Assembly (NCBI GenBank): GCA_015654525.1
Contig: JAATGT010000183.1
Location: 25,705-89,704, forward strand
Direction of reading: 5' to 3'
Origin: Bacteroidales bacterium
Lineage (GTDB): Bacteria; Bacteroidota; Bacteroidia; Bacteroidales; Paludibacteraceae
DNA: 64,000 bases
Shown here in pieces: positions 19,920 through 30,770 of the stretch (its first letter is position 1; the number at the start of each line of letters is the position of its first letter). The notes beneath the pieces are model-generated. The model made no database searches. It had not been told where the DNA came from and saw nothing but the letters and a program-made list of their open reading frames with translations. The position numbers and the translations under genes were made by a program.

Positions 19920-22238
19920 TTAGAATTTGAAATTATAAGAAAATGAAGGAACAAACTTGAATAAAGTTGTTTGAATTGCTTCTGTTTTAGTCGGATCCAA
20001 TTCATTGTTTCTGAATCGAATCATGTACGCATTATCTCGTCCGTAGGCATTGTATATGGAGAATGTCCAGCTTGATTCAAAGTCTTTGGTCTTTTTTACA
20101 AGCCATGTAGCTCCAAAATCCAGACGATGATAGGCAGGCATTCTGTTGGCATTTCGATTGGAATAATACATCATCGTTTTTCCGTCTATCTGGTATTTTG
20201 CGGTAGGAAACGTAACAGCATTGCCAGTGTTATAAACCCAGGTTGAAGAGAAAGTCCAGTGTTTGTTCAGTTCGTAGATACCCACTATCGAAATATCGTG
20301 CGTTTTATCCTGTCTTGCCGGATAATAATTACCATTGTTTATACCATCAAACTGGCGTTCGGTCCGCGATAGGGTATAACTGATCCAACCATTAAACTTA
20401 CCGTATTTTTTTTTCAGAAACATTTCCAGTCCGTAAGCACGCCCTTTTCCAAATAAAATCTGTGATTCAACATTCTCATTAAAGTTGAGTTCGGCTCCTG
20501 TTTTATAATCAATTTGATTCTGAAGCTTTTTGTAATAAATCTCAGTAAAAAACTCATATTGATTATCTGCAAAGTTACGGTAATATCCCAGCGATACCTG
20601 ATCGGAAATTTCCGGTTTTACATTATTACTACTCGGAATCCATAAATCAGTGGGGCTACCTGAGGTAGAATTGGACAACTGATGTAAATTCTGCACATTG
20701 CGGGAATAAGAGGCTTTCAGAGAACTGGCATCATTCAAAATATAATTAAAGCTGACGCGTGGTTCGATGTTGAAATAGGTTCTCATAAACTGACCGGTTT
20801 TATAAGTCATCGTATCTCTGGGGTCAGCAATAGAATCGTACGTGTAAAATTTACCCGGTCCCAGGATACTGAAAGTCGTGAAGCGTGCACCGTACTCCAT
20901 ACTTAGTTTCTTTGACAGACTATACTGATGGGAGATGTAAATGGCATTTTCCCAAGCATGTTTGTTTGTCAAACTTTTTAAATCCACGTCGCTGATGGCG
21001 GTAATGATTCCGGGGATTATTTTATGAAGGGTGGAGTTAATGCCAAACCGCAGAGTACTGTTATTGCCCGAGTATAGCTGTAAGTCTTGTTTCAAACTAT
21101 AGTCCTGAATACGGGAGATAATATTCATTTCGATTCCATTATTCACATTAATCTTGTAATTATAGTTGCTGAATATTAGTGAAGTGTTTGAAAATAGACG
21201 ATCGGAAACCAGGTGATTCAACCGAATGGTAGCTGTACTGTTTCCCCAGTGTATACCATAGGTATTGCTTAATCCCAAGACATCCCTTCCAAAATATCCG
21301 GACAGGAAAATACGGTTCTTATTATTTATCCGATAGTTGGCTTTTACATTAAAGTCGTAAAAGTATAGGCGTGCATTGTTTATTGTGCTGTCGTTAGACA
21401 GTTTTGCGAATAAGTCGGCGTATGTTCTGCGGGCGGAGATGATAAACGAACCCTTGTCTTTTACAATAGGGCCTTCGAGTGTTACCCGGGAAGAAATTAA
21501 TCCAATTCCACCACTGACCGATAACTTCTTATCATTACCATCATTCATCTTTATATCCAGTACCGATGATAGTCTTCCACCATATTCTGCCGGTTCATTT
21601 CCTTTGTATACCGAAATGTCTTTAATGGCATCGGAATTGAAAACCGAGAAAAACCCCATCAAGTGGGAGGCGTTATACACGGTGGCTTCATCGAGCAATA
21701 TCAGATTTTGATCGGTAGCGCCACCACGAACATTAAATCCACTGCTACCTTCACCGGCCGATTTGATTCCAGGTAGTAACTGAATGGTTTTTAAAACATC
21801 TTTTTCTCCAAAAATAACCGGTATGTTTTTTAGATCTTTGGTGTCAAGCTTTTGCACGCCCATCTGGAGCTTGGTAATATTCTCATTCTTTCGCTGACTC
21901 GAAACCACTACCTCTTTCAGTTCATTTACCTGTTCGGTAAGTTGGAAATCAAGCTTCTGGGATTGGTTTAAATTCACGGTTTGAACCTGTGGTGTATAAC
22001 CCATAAACTGTGCTGAGATTTGATAATGTCCCGCAGGCAAGGTGATAGAGTAATAACCGTAGGTATTGGCCGAAGATCCGGTGCCGGGAAGTTCTTTGAC
22101 TGTTACCGTTGCACCAATCATATCTTCTCCTGTTTTTGCATCCCTGACGTAACCACTGATCGTAAAGTGCTGTTGAGCATTTACGGAATAAACCAAACAA
22201 GTAAAAAAAATAAAGATATATAATTTGCTTCTGTGCAT
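19920..22238 (-). CDS. TonB-dependent receptor
   Basis: Likely start MHRSKLYIF; CarboxypepD_reg domain, plug (GEKDVLKTIQLLPGIKSAGEGSSGFNVRGGATDQNLILLDEATVYN), barrel. Confidence 0.92.
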   Translation of the reverse strand: MHRSKLYIFIFFTCLVYSVNAQQHFTISGYVRDAKTGEDMIGATVTVKELPGTGSSANTYGYYSITLPAGHYQISAQFMGYTPQVQTVNLNQSQKLDFQLTEQVNELKEVVVSSQRKNENITKLQMGVQKLDTKDLKNIPVIFGEKDVLKTIQLLPGIKSAGEGSSGFNVRGGATDQNLILLDEATVYNASHLMGFFSVFNSDAIKDISVYKGNEPAEYGGRLSSVLDIKMNDGNDKKLSVSGGIGLISSRVTLEGPIVKDKGSFIISARRTYADLFAKLSNDSTINNARLYFYDFNVKANYRINNKNRIFLSGYFGRDVLGLSNTYGIHWGNSTATIRLNHLVSDRLFSNTSLIFSNYNYKINVNNGIEMNIISRIQDYSLKQDLQLYSGNNSTLRFGINSTLHKIIPGIITAISDVDLKSLTNKHAWENAIYISHQYSLSKKLSMEYGARFTTFSILGPGKFYTYDSIADPRDTMTYKTGQFMRTYFNIEPRVSFNYILNDASSLKASYSRNVQNLHQLSNSTSGSPTDLWIPSSNNVKPEISDQVSLGYYRNFADNQYEFFTEIYYKKLQNQIDYKTGAELNFNENVESQILFGKGRAYGLEMFLKKKYGKFNGWISYTLSRTERQFDGINNGNYYPARQDKTHDISIVGIYELNKHWTFSSTWVYNTGNAVTFPTAKYQIDGKTMMYYSNRNANRMPAYHRLDFGATWLVKKTKDFESSWTFSIYNAYGRDNAYMIRFRNNELDPTKTEAIQTTLFKFVPSFSYNFKF

Positions 22239-22453
22239 GTTTGTCTCAATAATGAAGGAATGCCTTGTTTGTGCTGATCGGATTTGACCTTTCAACCAAT
22301 TCAAGTGAATTAACGCAAAATTAATCGGATTGTTTCATATATGCAACTTATTCACAAAAGTTTACAGACTAATAGTTTTATGTAAATATATTTAAGTTGA
22401 AACGGACCGGAAACAGACCGATAGATAGATAGTAAAGAATGTATTCCGACGGA

Positions 22454-23962
22454 TTATTTTCGGAATGATTGATAAGCTTTTCCCAGTGCGGCTATAGTAT
22501 CACCGGACATAAGCGATTCTTCCGATTGGGTTTCCAACGCCAGATCACCTGCCAGTCCGTGAAGATAAACAGCTGTTTTAGCTGCATCTTCCGGGAAGTA
22601 ACCCTGTGCCAACAATCCCACTAGTATGCCGGTTAATACATCACCCGACCCGGCTGTAGCCATGCCGGAGTTTCCGGTACTATTGAAGTACAGTTTAGCG
22701 TCGGGAGTGGCAATGATGGTATACGTTCCTTTCAGAATAATGATCAGTTCCAGATCCTGAGCAGCCAGTGAAGCTTTTTTCATTCGTTCGTATGTCGAGA
22801 TGCTGGGTCCAAAAAGCCGGTCAAATTCTTTCGGGTGTGGAGTCAGTATACTATTTTCAGGAATCAGTTTCAACAAATCCTTGTGTTGGGATAAAATGTT
22901 GAGGGCATCGGCATCCAGTACGCAGGGTTTATGCTGTTTCTTCAGAAAGTTTTTCAGCATTTCCGTAGTTTCGGCATGAACGCCTATTCCCGGTCCGATA
23001 GCAATAGCATTATGTTTTTCAGACGCCTCTACATTGCTCACCAGGTCGGTGGCATAGTCGGATTGGAAGATTACTTCCGGAATAATGGTTTGCACAATGT
23101 TTCGGTTGCATTCCGGTCCGTGAATAGTTACCAATCCGGCTCCTGATCTGAGTGCAGCTTTAGCAGCTAATACCGAAGCACCCGACATTCCTTTACTGCC
23201 TGCCACAATAAGTGCATGACCAAAAGTTCCTTTGTGCGAAAACTTCGACCTTTTTTTGATTAGAGAGGCAATATCCTCTTTTTCGAGATAATAAAAATCG
23301 CTTTCAGTTTCTTCAATTGCTGCAGGATGAATGCCAATGTCAACCATTTTCCATTCGCCCACGTAAATTTCATTTTCAGGAAACAAAAATGCCAGTTTGG
23401 GACATTGCAAACTGAAGGTATAGTCGGCTTGTACGATGACTGACTTTTCATGGAGTGGGTTTTCTTCGCCCAGTAAACCCGAAGGCACATCGATAGCTAC
23501 TACGGTATACGCACTACGATTAATCCATTTTACCGCTTCAGCAAAAATACCGGTCAGTATCCGGTTAATTCCCGAACCAAAAAGACCATCAATAATAATG
23601 GTGTCATTCGTGATCTCAGGAACTGCGAATTTTTCGGAAAGTTCGGTTAACACATCGGGATACATTTCCACCAAGCGATTCCGGTTTGTTTCACAGTCTT
23701 TCGAAAGCTTATCCGCATGCAGCAAAATGACTTTTACATCAAGCCTTGTATGAAGAAGCATGCGCGCCAATGCCAGTGCATCACCGCCATTGTTACCCGG
23801 TCCGGCCAGAATAAGTACAGGCCGCTGATACGGGAAAGTTTCTAAATAGGATGTGTAAAGAGCGTCGGCTGCTCTTTCCATTAAATCAATGGAAGTAATC
23901 GGCTCATACTCGATGGTATACTTGTCCAGTTGACGAATCTGAGTTGTTGCGAAAAACTTCAT
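22454..23962 (-). CDS. nnr: Bifunctional NAD(P)H-hydrate epimerase / ADP-dependent NAD(P)H-hydrate dehydratase
   Basis: VLILAGPGNNGGDALALARML plus HALIVAGSKGMSGASVLAAKAALRSGAGLVT and NSGMATAGSGDVLTGIL. Confidence 0.93.
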   Translation of the reverse strand: MKFFATTQIRQLDKYTIEYEPITSIDLMERAADALYTSYLETFPYQRPVLILAGPGNNGGDALALARMLLHTRLDVKVILLHADKLSKDCETNRNRLVEMYPDVLTELSEKFAVPEITNDTIIIDGLFGSGINRILTGIFAEAVKWINRSAYTVVAIDVPSGLLGEENPLHEKSVIVQADYTFSLQCPKLAFLFPENEIYVGEWKMVDIGIHPAAIEETESDFYYLEKEDIASLIKKRSKFSHKGTFGHALIVAGSKGMSGASVLAAKAALRSGAGLVTIHGPECNRNIVQTIIPEVIFQSDYATDLVSNVEASEKHNAIAIGPGIGVHAETTEMLKNFLKKQHKPCVLDADALNILSQHKDLLKLIPENSILTPHPKEFDRLFGPSISTYERMKKASLAAQDLELIIILKGTYTIIATPDAKLYFNSTGNSGMATAGSGDVLTGILVGLLAQGYFPEDAAKTAVYLHGLAGDLALETQSEESLMSGDTIAALGKAYQSFRK

Positions 23963-23980
23963 AGAATGAATTATTTTAAA

Positions 23981-24961
23981 TTATTGAAAAGCATTACTTG
24001 CCCAACGAGTGCTTATCCAACCATTCTGTTGGTCTTTTTTCAGGAAGGTCCATGCTACAATGCGACTCACTTTTGTTCCCTGATTCATCGGAATGGTTTT
24101 TACTTCCAACGCTCCGGCATGTTTCAGGGCTTCATATACACCGGGCAGATGCGATTGTTTTGATATTTGGGTAGTAAACCAAAAGCAATTGGACCCAAAC
24201 TGCTTGCTTTGACGAATCATGTCGCGCACAAAACGTTCTTCGCCACCGTCACACCATAGTTCGGAGTTCTGACCACCAAAGTTCAGCGTGGGAGTAGTTA
24301 TTTTTTTATGATTCAAGCTGCTTAGTTTTTTGAGTGTTCCTTCCTGCGCTTCTTCGGCTGAAGAATGGAAAGGCGGATTGCAAATAGTCACGTCAACAGG
24401 TTCACTGCGTTCCATGATGCCATGAAAAATGTCTTTGGGATTTTCCTGATAACGAAGATCAACATTTCGGTTCAAAAAATTATTGTAGGTGATGATCTTG
24501 GTTGCCGAGTCAAGCGCTGAGGTATCAGTATCCGATCCGATAAAAGACCAACCATACTCCTTATTCCCAATGATAGGGAACACACAACTGGCACCAACGC
24601 CAATATCCATACACCGGATTTTGAATCCGGTTGGAATTTTCCCGTTATTACTGGATGCCAACAGATCGGCAACGAGATGAATATAATCGGCTCTGCCCGG
24701 AATAGGCGGACACAGATAACCACTCGGAATATCCCAGTATTCAACGCCGTAATATTGTTTCAGCAAAGCTTTGTTCAACCATTTTACCGCTTTCGGGTTG
24801 GCAAAGTCTATCGACTCGTTGCCGTAGGCATTGGGTTTTACATATTTGCCCAGTTCCGGACAAGTAATGATGAGTTGTTTAAAGTCATAAAGTCCCCGGT
24901 GTTTGTTTCGGGGATGTAAAACGGTTTTCTCTGTCGGTAGTTCTTTTTTTATATCGGGCAT
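23981..24961 (-). CDS. rlmF: 23S rRNA (adenine(1618)-N(6))-methyltransferase
   Basis: LHPRNKHRGLYDFKQLI, DIGVGASCVFPIIGNKEYGW, CNPPFHSSAEEA; start at MPDIKK more likely than the track start. Confidence 0.92.
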   Translation of the reverse strand: MPDIKKELPTEKTVLHPRNKHRGLYDFKQLIITCPELGKYVKPNAYGNESIDFANPKAVKWLNKALLKQYYGVEYWDIPSGYLCPPIPGRADYIHLVADLLASSNNGKIPTGFKIRCMDIGVGASCVFPIIGNKEYGWSFIGSDTDTSALDSATKIITYNNFLNRNVDLRYQENPKDIFHGIMERSEPVDVTICNPPFHSSAEEAQEGTLKKLSSLNHKKITTPTLNFGGQNSELWCDGGEERFVRDMIRQSKQFGSNCFWFTTQISKQSHLPGVYEALKHAGALEVKTIPMNQGTKVSRIVAWTFLKKDQQNGWISTRWASNAFQ

Positions 24962-25274
24962 CTGGGTTGAATTTGTTCGTTTGATTGCAAAGGTAAACAA
25001 TGTCTGCGTAGTTTAATCCGATTTTGTCAGGATAATTCACTTTCACTGCTCAGCCGTTTCATTATTCCACCTTATTCCTCTCATTTTTCTCCAAACCCCT
25101 GATTTTTTGAACCAAAAAGAGCGATTCGGTAGCACATCACTTGCCAAAATTTCGGAAAATTGCATAAATACACAAGCAATTTATTGTAAATCAAAACATT
25201 TGACCGCCGAACTTGTTCTAACGCCATGTACTTGAAAAGCAGTACATGAATTTATTTACAATAACAAACTGAAT

Positions 25275-26825
25275 ATGCAACAATCGCAAAACACAAGTTC
25301 AGCTAAACCAGAACCTTCCATTGAAAAGGAAGAACCGGTTCAGCCTTTCGAGTCATTTATTCAAAACTTTAAGAATACGTTGAAAAGAGTATTCCACGAT
25401 GAAAATGACATTGACAAAATGGGGATAACCCGCGGCATTTGCCCCAAGGTATGGGGACAAATTATGGATTGTAATCCACTTTCGGTAGTGATTCCTACCG
25501 AATATGGTGGCAGAGGAGGAGCTGTGCAGGATAGTCTGGAGCTTTTATCCGCCGCCTCTTACGAATCGTTGGCCTTATCTCTTACGCTGGGGATTAACAG
25601 TGCTCTTTTTCTTCAACCTTTTGCCAAGTACGGGCAGGATTGCATGAAGCCAGAAGTGTTTAGTCGGTTTTTGAATAACCAAAACATGGGCGGACTCATG
25701 ATTACAGAATTGGGATTCGGGAGTGATGCCCTGAACATGCAGACTTCGTATACCGATGAAGGCAATCATTATAATCTGAAAGGAACAAAACACTGGGCGG
25801 GATTAACCGGACAAGCAGATTACTGGTTGCTCTCGGCCAGAAAACAAACAGAGCAGGGCGGGCTTCAACGGGACATCGACTTCTTTGTATGCGACAATAC
25901 CCAACCGGATCAAAACATTGTGGTGGATGAATATTTCGAAAATCTGGGTCTCTACCAGATTCCTTACGGGCGTAATATTGTGGATGTAAAGATCCCAAAA
26001 CTGCAAAAACTCATTCCTCATACCAACGGCATTCAACTTATGCTAGATCTGTTGCATCGTAGTCGCCTGCATTTTCCGGGTATGGGCATGGGATTTGTAA
26101 AGCGCATGCTCGATGAAGCCATTACGCATTGTCAGGGTCGTCTTATCGGAGGAAAACCTTTGTTTGTATACGATCAGGTTCAACAACATCTGGCACGCCT
26201 GCAAGCTAACTTTACCATTCTTTCTGCTTTTTGCAAACATAGTGCAGGAGTAGCCGGTATTGAAAACGATTTAACCAGCTTAGGTCTCGAAGCCAACATT
26301 ATTAAAACCGTAACCACCGACCTCATGCAGGATTCGTCGCAGACTTTGCTTACCTTGGTGGGAGCTAAAGGGTATAAACTGAACCATATTGCCGGTCGCG
26401 GAACGGTAGATAGTCGTCCGTTCCAGATTTTTGAAGGATCTAACGACATTCTCTACGCTCAGATTGGCGAAGCCTTGGTAAAACTGATGAAAAATGCCAA
26501 ACAGAACGGATTGTATCTGTATCTGGAAGGACACCGACTTACCGAACGCGCTGCTAAATACCTGAAAGAGTTGATTAATTTCGATATTGATATTCAAATG
26601 TCACAACGCAAGCTAGTAGAGATAGGACGCGTGATGAGTCGTATTGCTTCCATGGATTTAGTGATGAAGTTGGGCGACGCAGGCTTCCGTACCGACCTGA
26701 TTGATGGAGCAGTTTCCATTCTTCGTCAGGAAATCACGGCACTTCTCAGCTTTTTCTCAACCAATCAGACCACGTTGGTTGTGGCCGATTATCAGGCCGA
26801 CAGTTCGTGGCGTAAATTTGTATAG
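25275..26825 (+). CDS. Acyl-CoA dehydrogenase family protein
   Basis: MITELGFGSDALNMQTSY...GTKHWAGLTGQADYWLLSAR, GRGTVDSRPFQIFEGSNDILY. Confidence 0.9.
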   Translation: MQQSQNTSSAKPEPSIEKEEPVQPFESFIQNFKNTLKRVFHDENDIDKMGITRGICPKVWGQIMDCNPLSVVIPTEYGGRGGAVQDSLELLSAASYESLALSLTLGINSALFLQPFAKYGQDCMKPEVFSRFLNNQNMGGLMITELGFGSDALNMQTSYTDEGNHYNLKGTKHWAGLTGQADYWLLSARKQTEQGGLQRDIDFFVCDNTQPDQNIVVDEYFENLGLYQIPYGRNIVDVKIPKLQKLIPHTNGIQLMLDLLHRSRLHFPGMGMGFVKRMLDEAITHCQGRLIGGKPLFVYDQVQQHLARLQANFTILSAFCKHSAGVAGIENDLTSLGLEANIIKTVTTDLMQDSSQTLLTLVGAKGYKLNHIAGRGTVDSRPFQIFEGSNDILYAQIGEALVKLMKNAKQNGLYLYLEGHRLTERAAKYLKELINFDIDIQMSQRKLVEIGRVMSRIASMDLVMKLGDAGFRTDLIDGAVSILRQEITALLSFFSTNQTTLVVADYQADSSWRKFV

Positions 26826-26861
26826 TCCGTTGAATTAATTTCGGAATAAACCAGAACTCAC

Positions 26862-26891
26862 AAACCCGCTTCCTGAAAATGGAGCGGGTTT
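26862..26891. terminator. Hairpin terminator after acyl-CoA dehydrogenase
   Basis: AAACCCGCT..AGCGGGTTT followed by T-rich tract. Confidence 0.7.
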
Positions 26892-26929
26892 GTTTTATTT
26901 TCACCTGATAGTTGTTCTTTTTCCTCCAT

Positions 26930-27157
26930 TCATTCTTCCAGTTCTTTCTGAATAATTTCCTGTATTTTTTCCAATTTCTCCAGCGGGGCACTGTTCATCA
27001 GCTGAGTTACGTTGTTCAGGAAAGCCTCGTTGCGTTTCAGGGCATTCAATGAGTGCGTGGTGTTTGCCGCCATATCTTTGGATGGCACCCACTCCAGCAA
27101 ATCGTTGGGTGTACAGTTGAGCGACAGACGACCCTGCTGCAAAGTAATCGTTTTCAC
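26930..27157 (-). CDS. Small orphan protein of unknown function
   Basis: 75-aa ORF ending in a helical LEKLEKIQEIIQKELEE segment; no recognised family. Confidence 0.4.
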   Translation of the reverse strand: MKTITLQQGRLSLNCTPNDLLEWVPSKDMAANTTHSLNALKRNEAFLNNVTQLMNSAPLEKLEKIQEIIQKELEE

Positions 27158-27170
27158 TCCTTATCGAAAG

Positions 27171-27192
27171 GGCTTCATACGGTATGAAGCCT
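27171..27192. terminator. Perfect hairpin GGCTTCATAC..GTATGAAGCC followed by TTTTCTTTTT
   Basis: 10-bp arms with T-rich tract on + strand. Confidence 0.55.
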
Positions 27193-27230
27193 TTTCTTTT
27201 TAATCATTTACTACCTGTTAGCACTCGGGG

Positions 27231-27376
27231 GCGACTAAAACCCACTAATTAGTGGCATCAAGTCGCTAATTAGCGATAAAAGCTGCTCCGGAGCGACTGC
27301 AACCTGCTAATTAGTGGCAACAAGTCGCTAATTAGCGACTAAAGGTTACTCCGGAGCGACAATGAACCACTAATTT
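27231..27376. repeat. Tandem array of seven ~21-bp units with palindromic junctions (array 2)
   Basis: Units begin at 27231, 27252, 27273, 27293, 27314, 27335, 27356 (steps 21,21,20,21,21,21); palindromes GTCGCTAATTAGCGAC, CACTAATTAGTG, CTCCGGAG. Confidence 0.9.
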
Positions 27377-27520
27377 TAAGGGTCTATTCAATAAACTGTA
27401 AAATTCAAAGATAAGATTCAAAGATATGTTGCTTCCGAAGTATAGAAAAAAATAAACCATCGAATGAATTGCTCATCCGATGGTTTATTTATGTTCTCCA
27501 AAATAATGGATAGTGTGGTT

Positions 27521-29935
27521 TTACTTCAGGTATTTTTCCAGAAACTGATCCTGTTCCCAAAGCAGATGCAGAATATTCTCGCGTGCCACATAGCTGTGTT
27601 GTTCTTTAGGCAGAATCACCATGCGAGCCGGTGCTCCAAGGCCTTTGAGTGCCTGAAAGTAACGCTCTGTTTGCAGGGTAAAGGTGCCGGGGTTGTTGTC
27701 GGCTTCGCCATGTACCAATAACAGCGGTGTTTTCATTTTATCGGCATTCTGAAACGGCGACATAGCATTGTATACCTCGGGTGCATCCCAGTAGTTGCGT
27801 TGTTCACTCTGAAAACCGAAAGGTGTGAGCGTACGGTTGTAAGCTCCGCTGCGTGCAATGCCGCAAGCAAAGAGCTTGGAATGAGTCAGCAGGTTGGCAG
27901 TCATAAAAGCACCATACGAGTGTCCGCCTACAGCCACCTTGGCACGATTTATATAGCCCAATGAATCCACAGCATCGATGGCTGCTTTGGCATTGGAAAC
28001 CAATTGTTCGATAAAGTTATCGTTAGGTTCGGTTTTGCCTTCGCCGATAATGGGGAAAGCCGCATCGTCGAGCACGGCATAGCCACGGGATACCCAATAC
28101 ACAAACGAACCGTAATACGGGTAGGTAAATTCGTTAGGATTGGCCGTACTTTGTCCGGCGCTGTTTTTATCTTTGTATTCGGCCGGGTAAGCCCAGATGA
28201 GCAGCGGCAGTTTTTCGGTCTTTGCTTTGCGATTGTAACCTGCCGGCAAATACAGCGTGCCCGATAGTTCCACGCCATCGGCCCGGTGATATTTAATCAC
28301 CTCTTTGTACACATCTTTAATGCTTTCGAACGGATTAGGAAAATGGGTGACCTGCGTCAGAGCATCCTTTTTACGGAAATTGCGGAAGAAATAGTTGGGA
28401 TATTCGTTTTTCGACTGAATACGTACCAATGCTTCTCCTTTTTTATAGTCCTCAATGTCGAAAATCTCTTCCACTTTGTCGGTGTAGGTCGACTGATACA
28501 GTCGTTTTGTTTTCAAGGTAGTCAGGTTTAGTTCGTCTATAAACGGAAACTGTCCTTTTGGGGTGTGTCCGTCGCCAATAAGGAAAAGCGCATTGTCGGC
28601 AATAGCCAACACGTATTTTCCATATTCGTTTTTCCATGTTTCAAAATGTCCGGGATCGGAATATACATCCTGAAAGTTTCGGTCGGTAATCACCTTTGGG
28701 CTTTCGCCGGGCTTTGACGGATTGACGAGGTAAGTTTTCTCGTTGCGGGTGTCGTACCATTCATCCTGCACAATAGCTACCGATTCATTTCCCCAAATAA
28801 TATTCATAAACCGCTGAGGAAGATTAATCAGCAAGTCGGCATCCTGAGTAAACGGAGCTTTCCACAGGTAAATGGCATCGCGGTAGTCGGCTTTTGTTTG
28901 CGGATCGCCACCATCCAACGCTTCCACATAATACAGCGTAGCCGGTTCGTCGTAACGCCAGTTCATTTGTCGTTTCCCCTTACGTACAGCCATAAAACCT
29001 TTGGGCAATACTTCCGAAAGCGGAACGTCGTTCACCGTTTTCACCACATTACCGTGCAAATCGTACACCGTGCTCACCTGTGGAAACTTATTGAGAGGAA
29101 CTACATACGAGAAAGGTTTGTGCAGGATGGTGGTGAGTAGATATTTTCCGTCGGGCGAGAAGGATTCGCCGGCATACATAGCCCCTGCTTTAAACAAACT
29201 GGTCTTTCCGGCCAGATCCACCGTATATAATTCGGACGTAGCCAGCGTAACGAAGTTCGTTTCGTCGGTCGCGTTTTTCAACAAATCGGGATAAGTCCGG
29301 TTTTGTGATTTAGAGCCGTTGCTCACCGAAACTGTAGGTCCAAGAGGTAGTTCTTTTTTAGGGTCAATAAGAGCCGGACGATTGGCAGGAAGCAGCCGAA
29401 CCAATAATTGTTTGCTATCCCGGTACCAGTTAAACGGACTGCCCAGGTTGGCATTGATCACCGGTTCCGTTAGTCGTATTGCCTGAGCCGAAGCCATATC
29501 CAGCACCCAAAGTTCCACGCCACCTGCCACGGTATTGGTAAATGCAATTTTCGTTTCGTCGGGCGACCAGGCTATATAAGTGATGCGCGGGTTCACCGGC
29601 AATCCTTTTACCTGAACCGCCTCTTTGGCTACCACTTTTCGTACTTTCAGGTTGTTGATGTAGCTGGCTGCCGAAGCAATATTGGTTACCGGATTAATGC
29701 GTAAACCACCCATGCTCATCTCCTGCTGATTCAGGTCTTCCAGGTTTTTGTATGTGCTGCGATAAGTCAGCAACATATATTCTTTTTTCGTGTCGATGGA
29801 TACTTGCGGAGCGCGCTCGTAATCGGCAAGCTTCATAATGCTTGCAGGCGGAGTTTTGTAAGTCAGGTTTTCTTGTGCCATGTTATGTGTCAGTGCTAAC
29901 AGAATAAATAAAAGAGATGAAGTAAGCTTTTTCAT
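27521..29935 (-). CDS. S9-family prolyl oligopeptidase-like serine peptidase
   Basis: 804 aa, signal peptide, VAVGGHSYGAFMTANLLTHS nucleophile motif, LLLVHGEADNNPG, EQHSY. Confidence 0.93.
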   Translation of the reverse strand: MKKLTSSLLFILLALTHNMAQENLTYKTPPASIMKLADYERAPQVSIDTKKEYMLLTYRSTYKNLEDLNQQEMSMGGLRINPVTNIASAASYINNLKVRKVVAKEAVQVKGLPVNPRITYIAWSPDETKIAFTNTVAGGVELWVLDMASAQAIRLTEPVINANLGSPFNWYRDSKQLLVRLLPANRPALIDPKKELPLGPTVSVSNGSKSQNRTYPDLLKNATDETNFVTLATSELYTVDLAGKTSLFKAGAMYAGESFSPDGKYLLTTILHKPFSYVVPLNKFPQVSTVYDLHGNVVKTVNDVPLSEVLPKGFMAVRKGKRQMNWRYDEPATLYYVEALDGGDPQTKADYRDAIYLWKAPFTQDADLLINLPQRFMNIIWGNESVAIVQDEWYDTRNEKTYLVNPSKPGESPKVITDRNFQDVYSDPGHFETWKNEYGKYVLAIADNALFLIGDGHTPKGQFPFIDELNLTTLKTKRLYQSTYTDKVEEIFDIEDYKKGEALVRIQSKNEYPNYFFRNFRKKDALTQVTHFPNPFESIKDVYKEVIKYHRADGVELSGTLYLPAGYNRKAKTEKLPLLIWAYPAEYKDKNSAGQSTANPNEFTYPYYGSFVYWVSRGYAVLDDAAFPIIGEGKTEPNDNFIEQLVSNAKAAIDAVDSLGYINRAKVAVGGHSYGAFMTANLLTHSKLFACGIARSGAYNRTLTPFGFQSEQRNYWDAPEVYNAMSPFQNADKMKTPLLLVHGEADNNPGTFTLQTERYFQALKGLGAPARMVILPKEQHSYVARENILHLLWEQDQFLEKYLK

Positions 29936-30413
29936 ATACTCCCGGTTTTTTAATTAAACAAGGTGCAAATGTAAGCCTTTCTTTTTATTTGCTTATAAAA
30001 CCAATGAAATTAAAATGTAATATCAAGCTAAACAAACAGGGGTCAATCGGGCAAATATTTCATTTACCCGGAGTATGTGGGCTTAAAACTTTGAAAATAT
30101 GGATATAAAGAAGACTTTGCCTGCATCCATTTTTATATGGTCACTCCTTTATGCCAGATTGAGCGAATATTAGACTTAGTCCCCTTCTTCTGAAGTCGGA
30201 CTAATTTATATCAAAAAAATCAATATCCGGATTAAATACTGTTATATTTCAGCTTGCTGTTAGTCAAAAGTCTTTATTTCTTTCGCAGAACAAACTATTT
30301 TTTCTAATTTTACGAACTTTAAGTTTTAAAATAGTTTGTATTTTTGCTTTGGTACTGTTATTGCTACTAAATTACCGTTTTAATTATCTAAAAGGTTACA
30401 CATTTTTTACTCT

Positions 30414-30770
30414 ATGCATATGAAGAAAACTTTTACTCTATTTTTACTTTTTATTTCACTTCTCGCGTCTGCACAAGCACCAACTGGAGGCCCGGCAGAT
30501 GGTAAAAATTCAAAAATCGTTGGAGAAGTATCTCAAAACAATGACGATCAGAAATTCAATTTAATTTCATGGTCTGTAGTCCCTGAAGGAATCTGTGTTC
30601 GGAATGTTCCACTCAACTCCAGAATAAAAGTATTGGATCTGATTGGGAAACAAATTCTGGATATTCAGAATAGTTCCTCCGAAATCACATTAAACCTTCC
30701 TCACAAGGGAATTTACTTATTACAAATAAGACAAAGTCAAGAGCTTAAAACCTTCAAGGTACTATTCTAA
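30414..30770 (+). CDS. Small secreted protein with T9SS-type C-terminal sorting-like domain
   Basis: Signal peptide, C-terminus VLDLIGKQILDIQNSSSEITLNLPHKGIYLLQIRQSQELKTFKVLF. Confidence 0.65.
   Translation: MHMKKTFTLFLLFISLLASAQAPTGGPADGKNSKIVGEVSQNNDDQKFNLISWSVVPEGICVRNVPLNSRIKVLDLIGKQILDIQNSSSEITLNLPHKGIYLLQIRQSQELKTFKVLF

Noticed and set aside
27949-29294. Many antisense ORFs inside the S9 peptidase gene
   Set aside because: Shadow ORFs of a well-supported 804-aa CDS.
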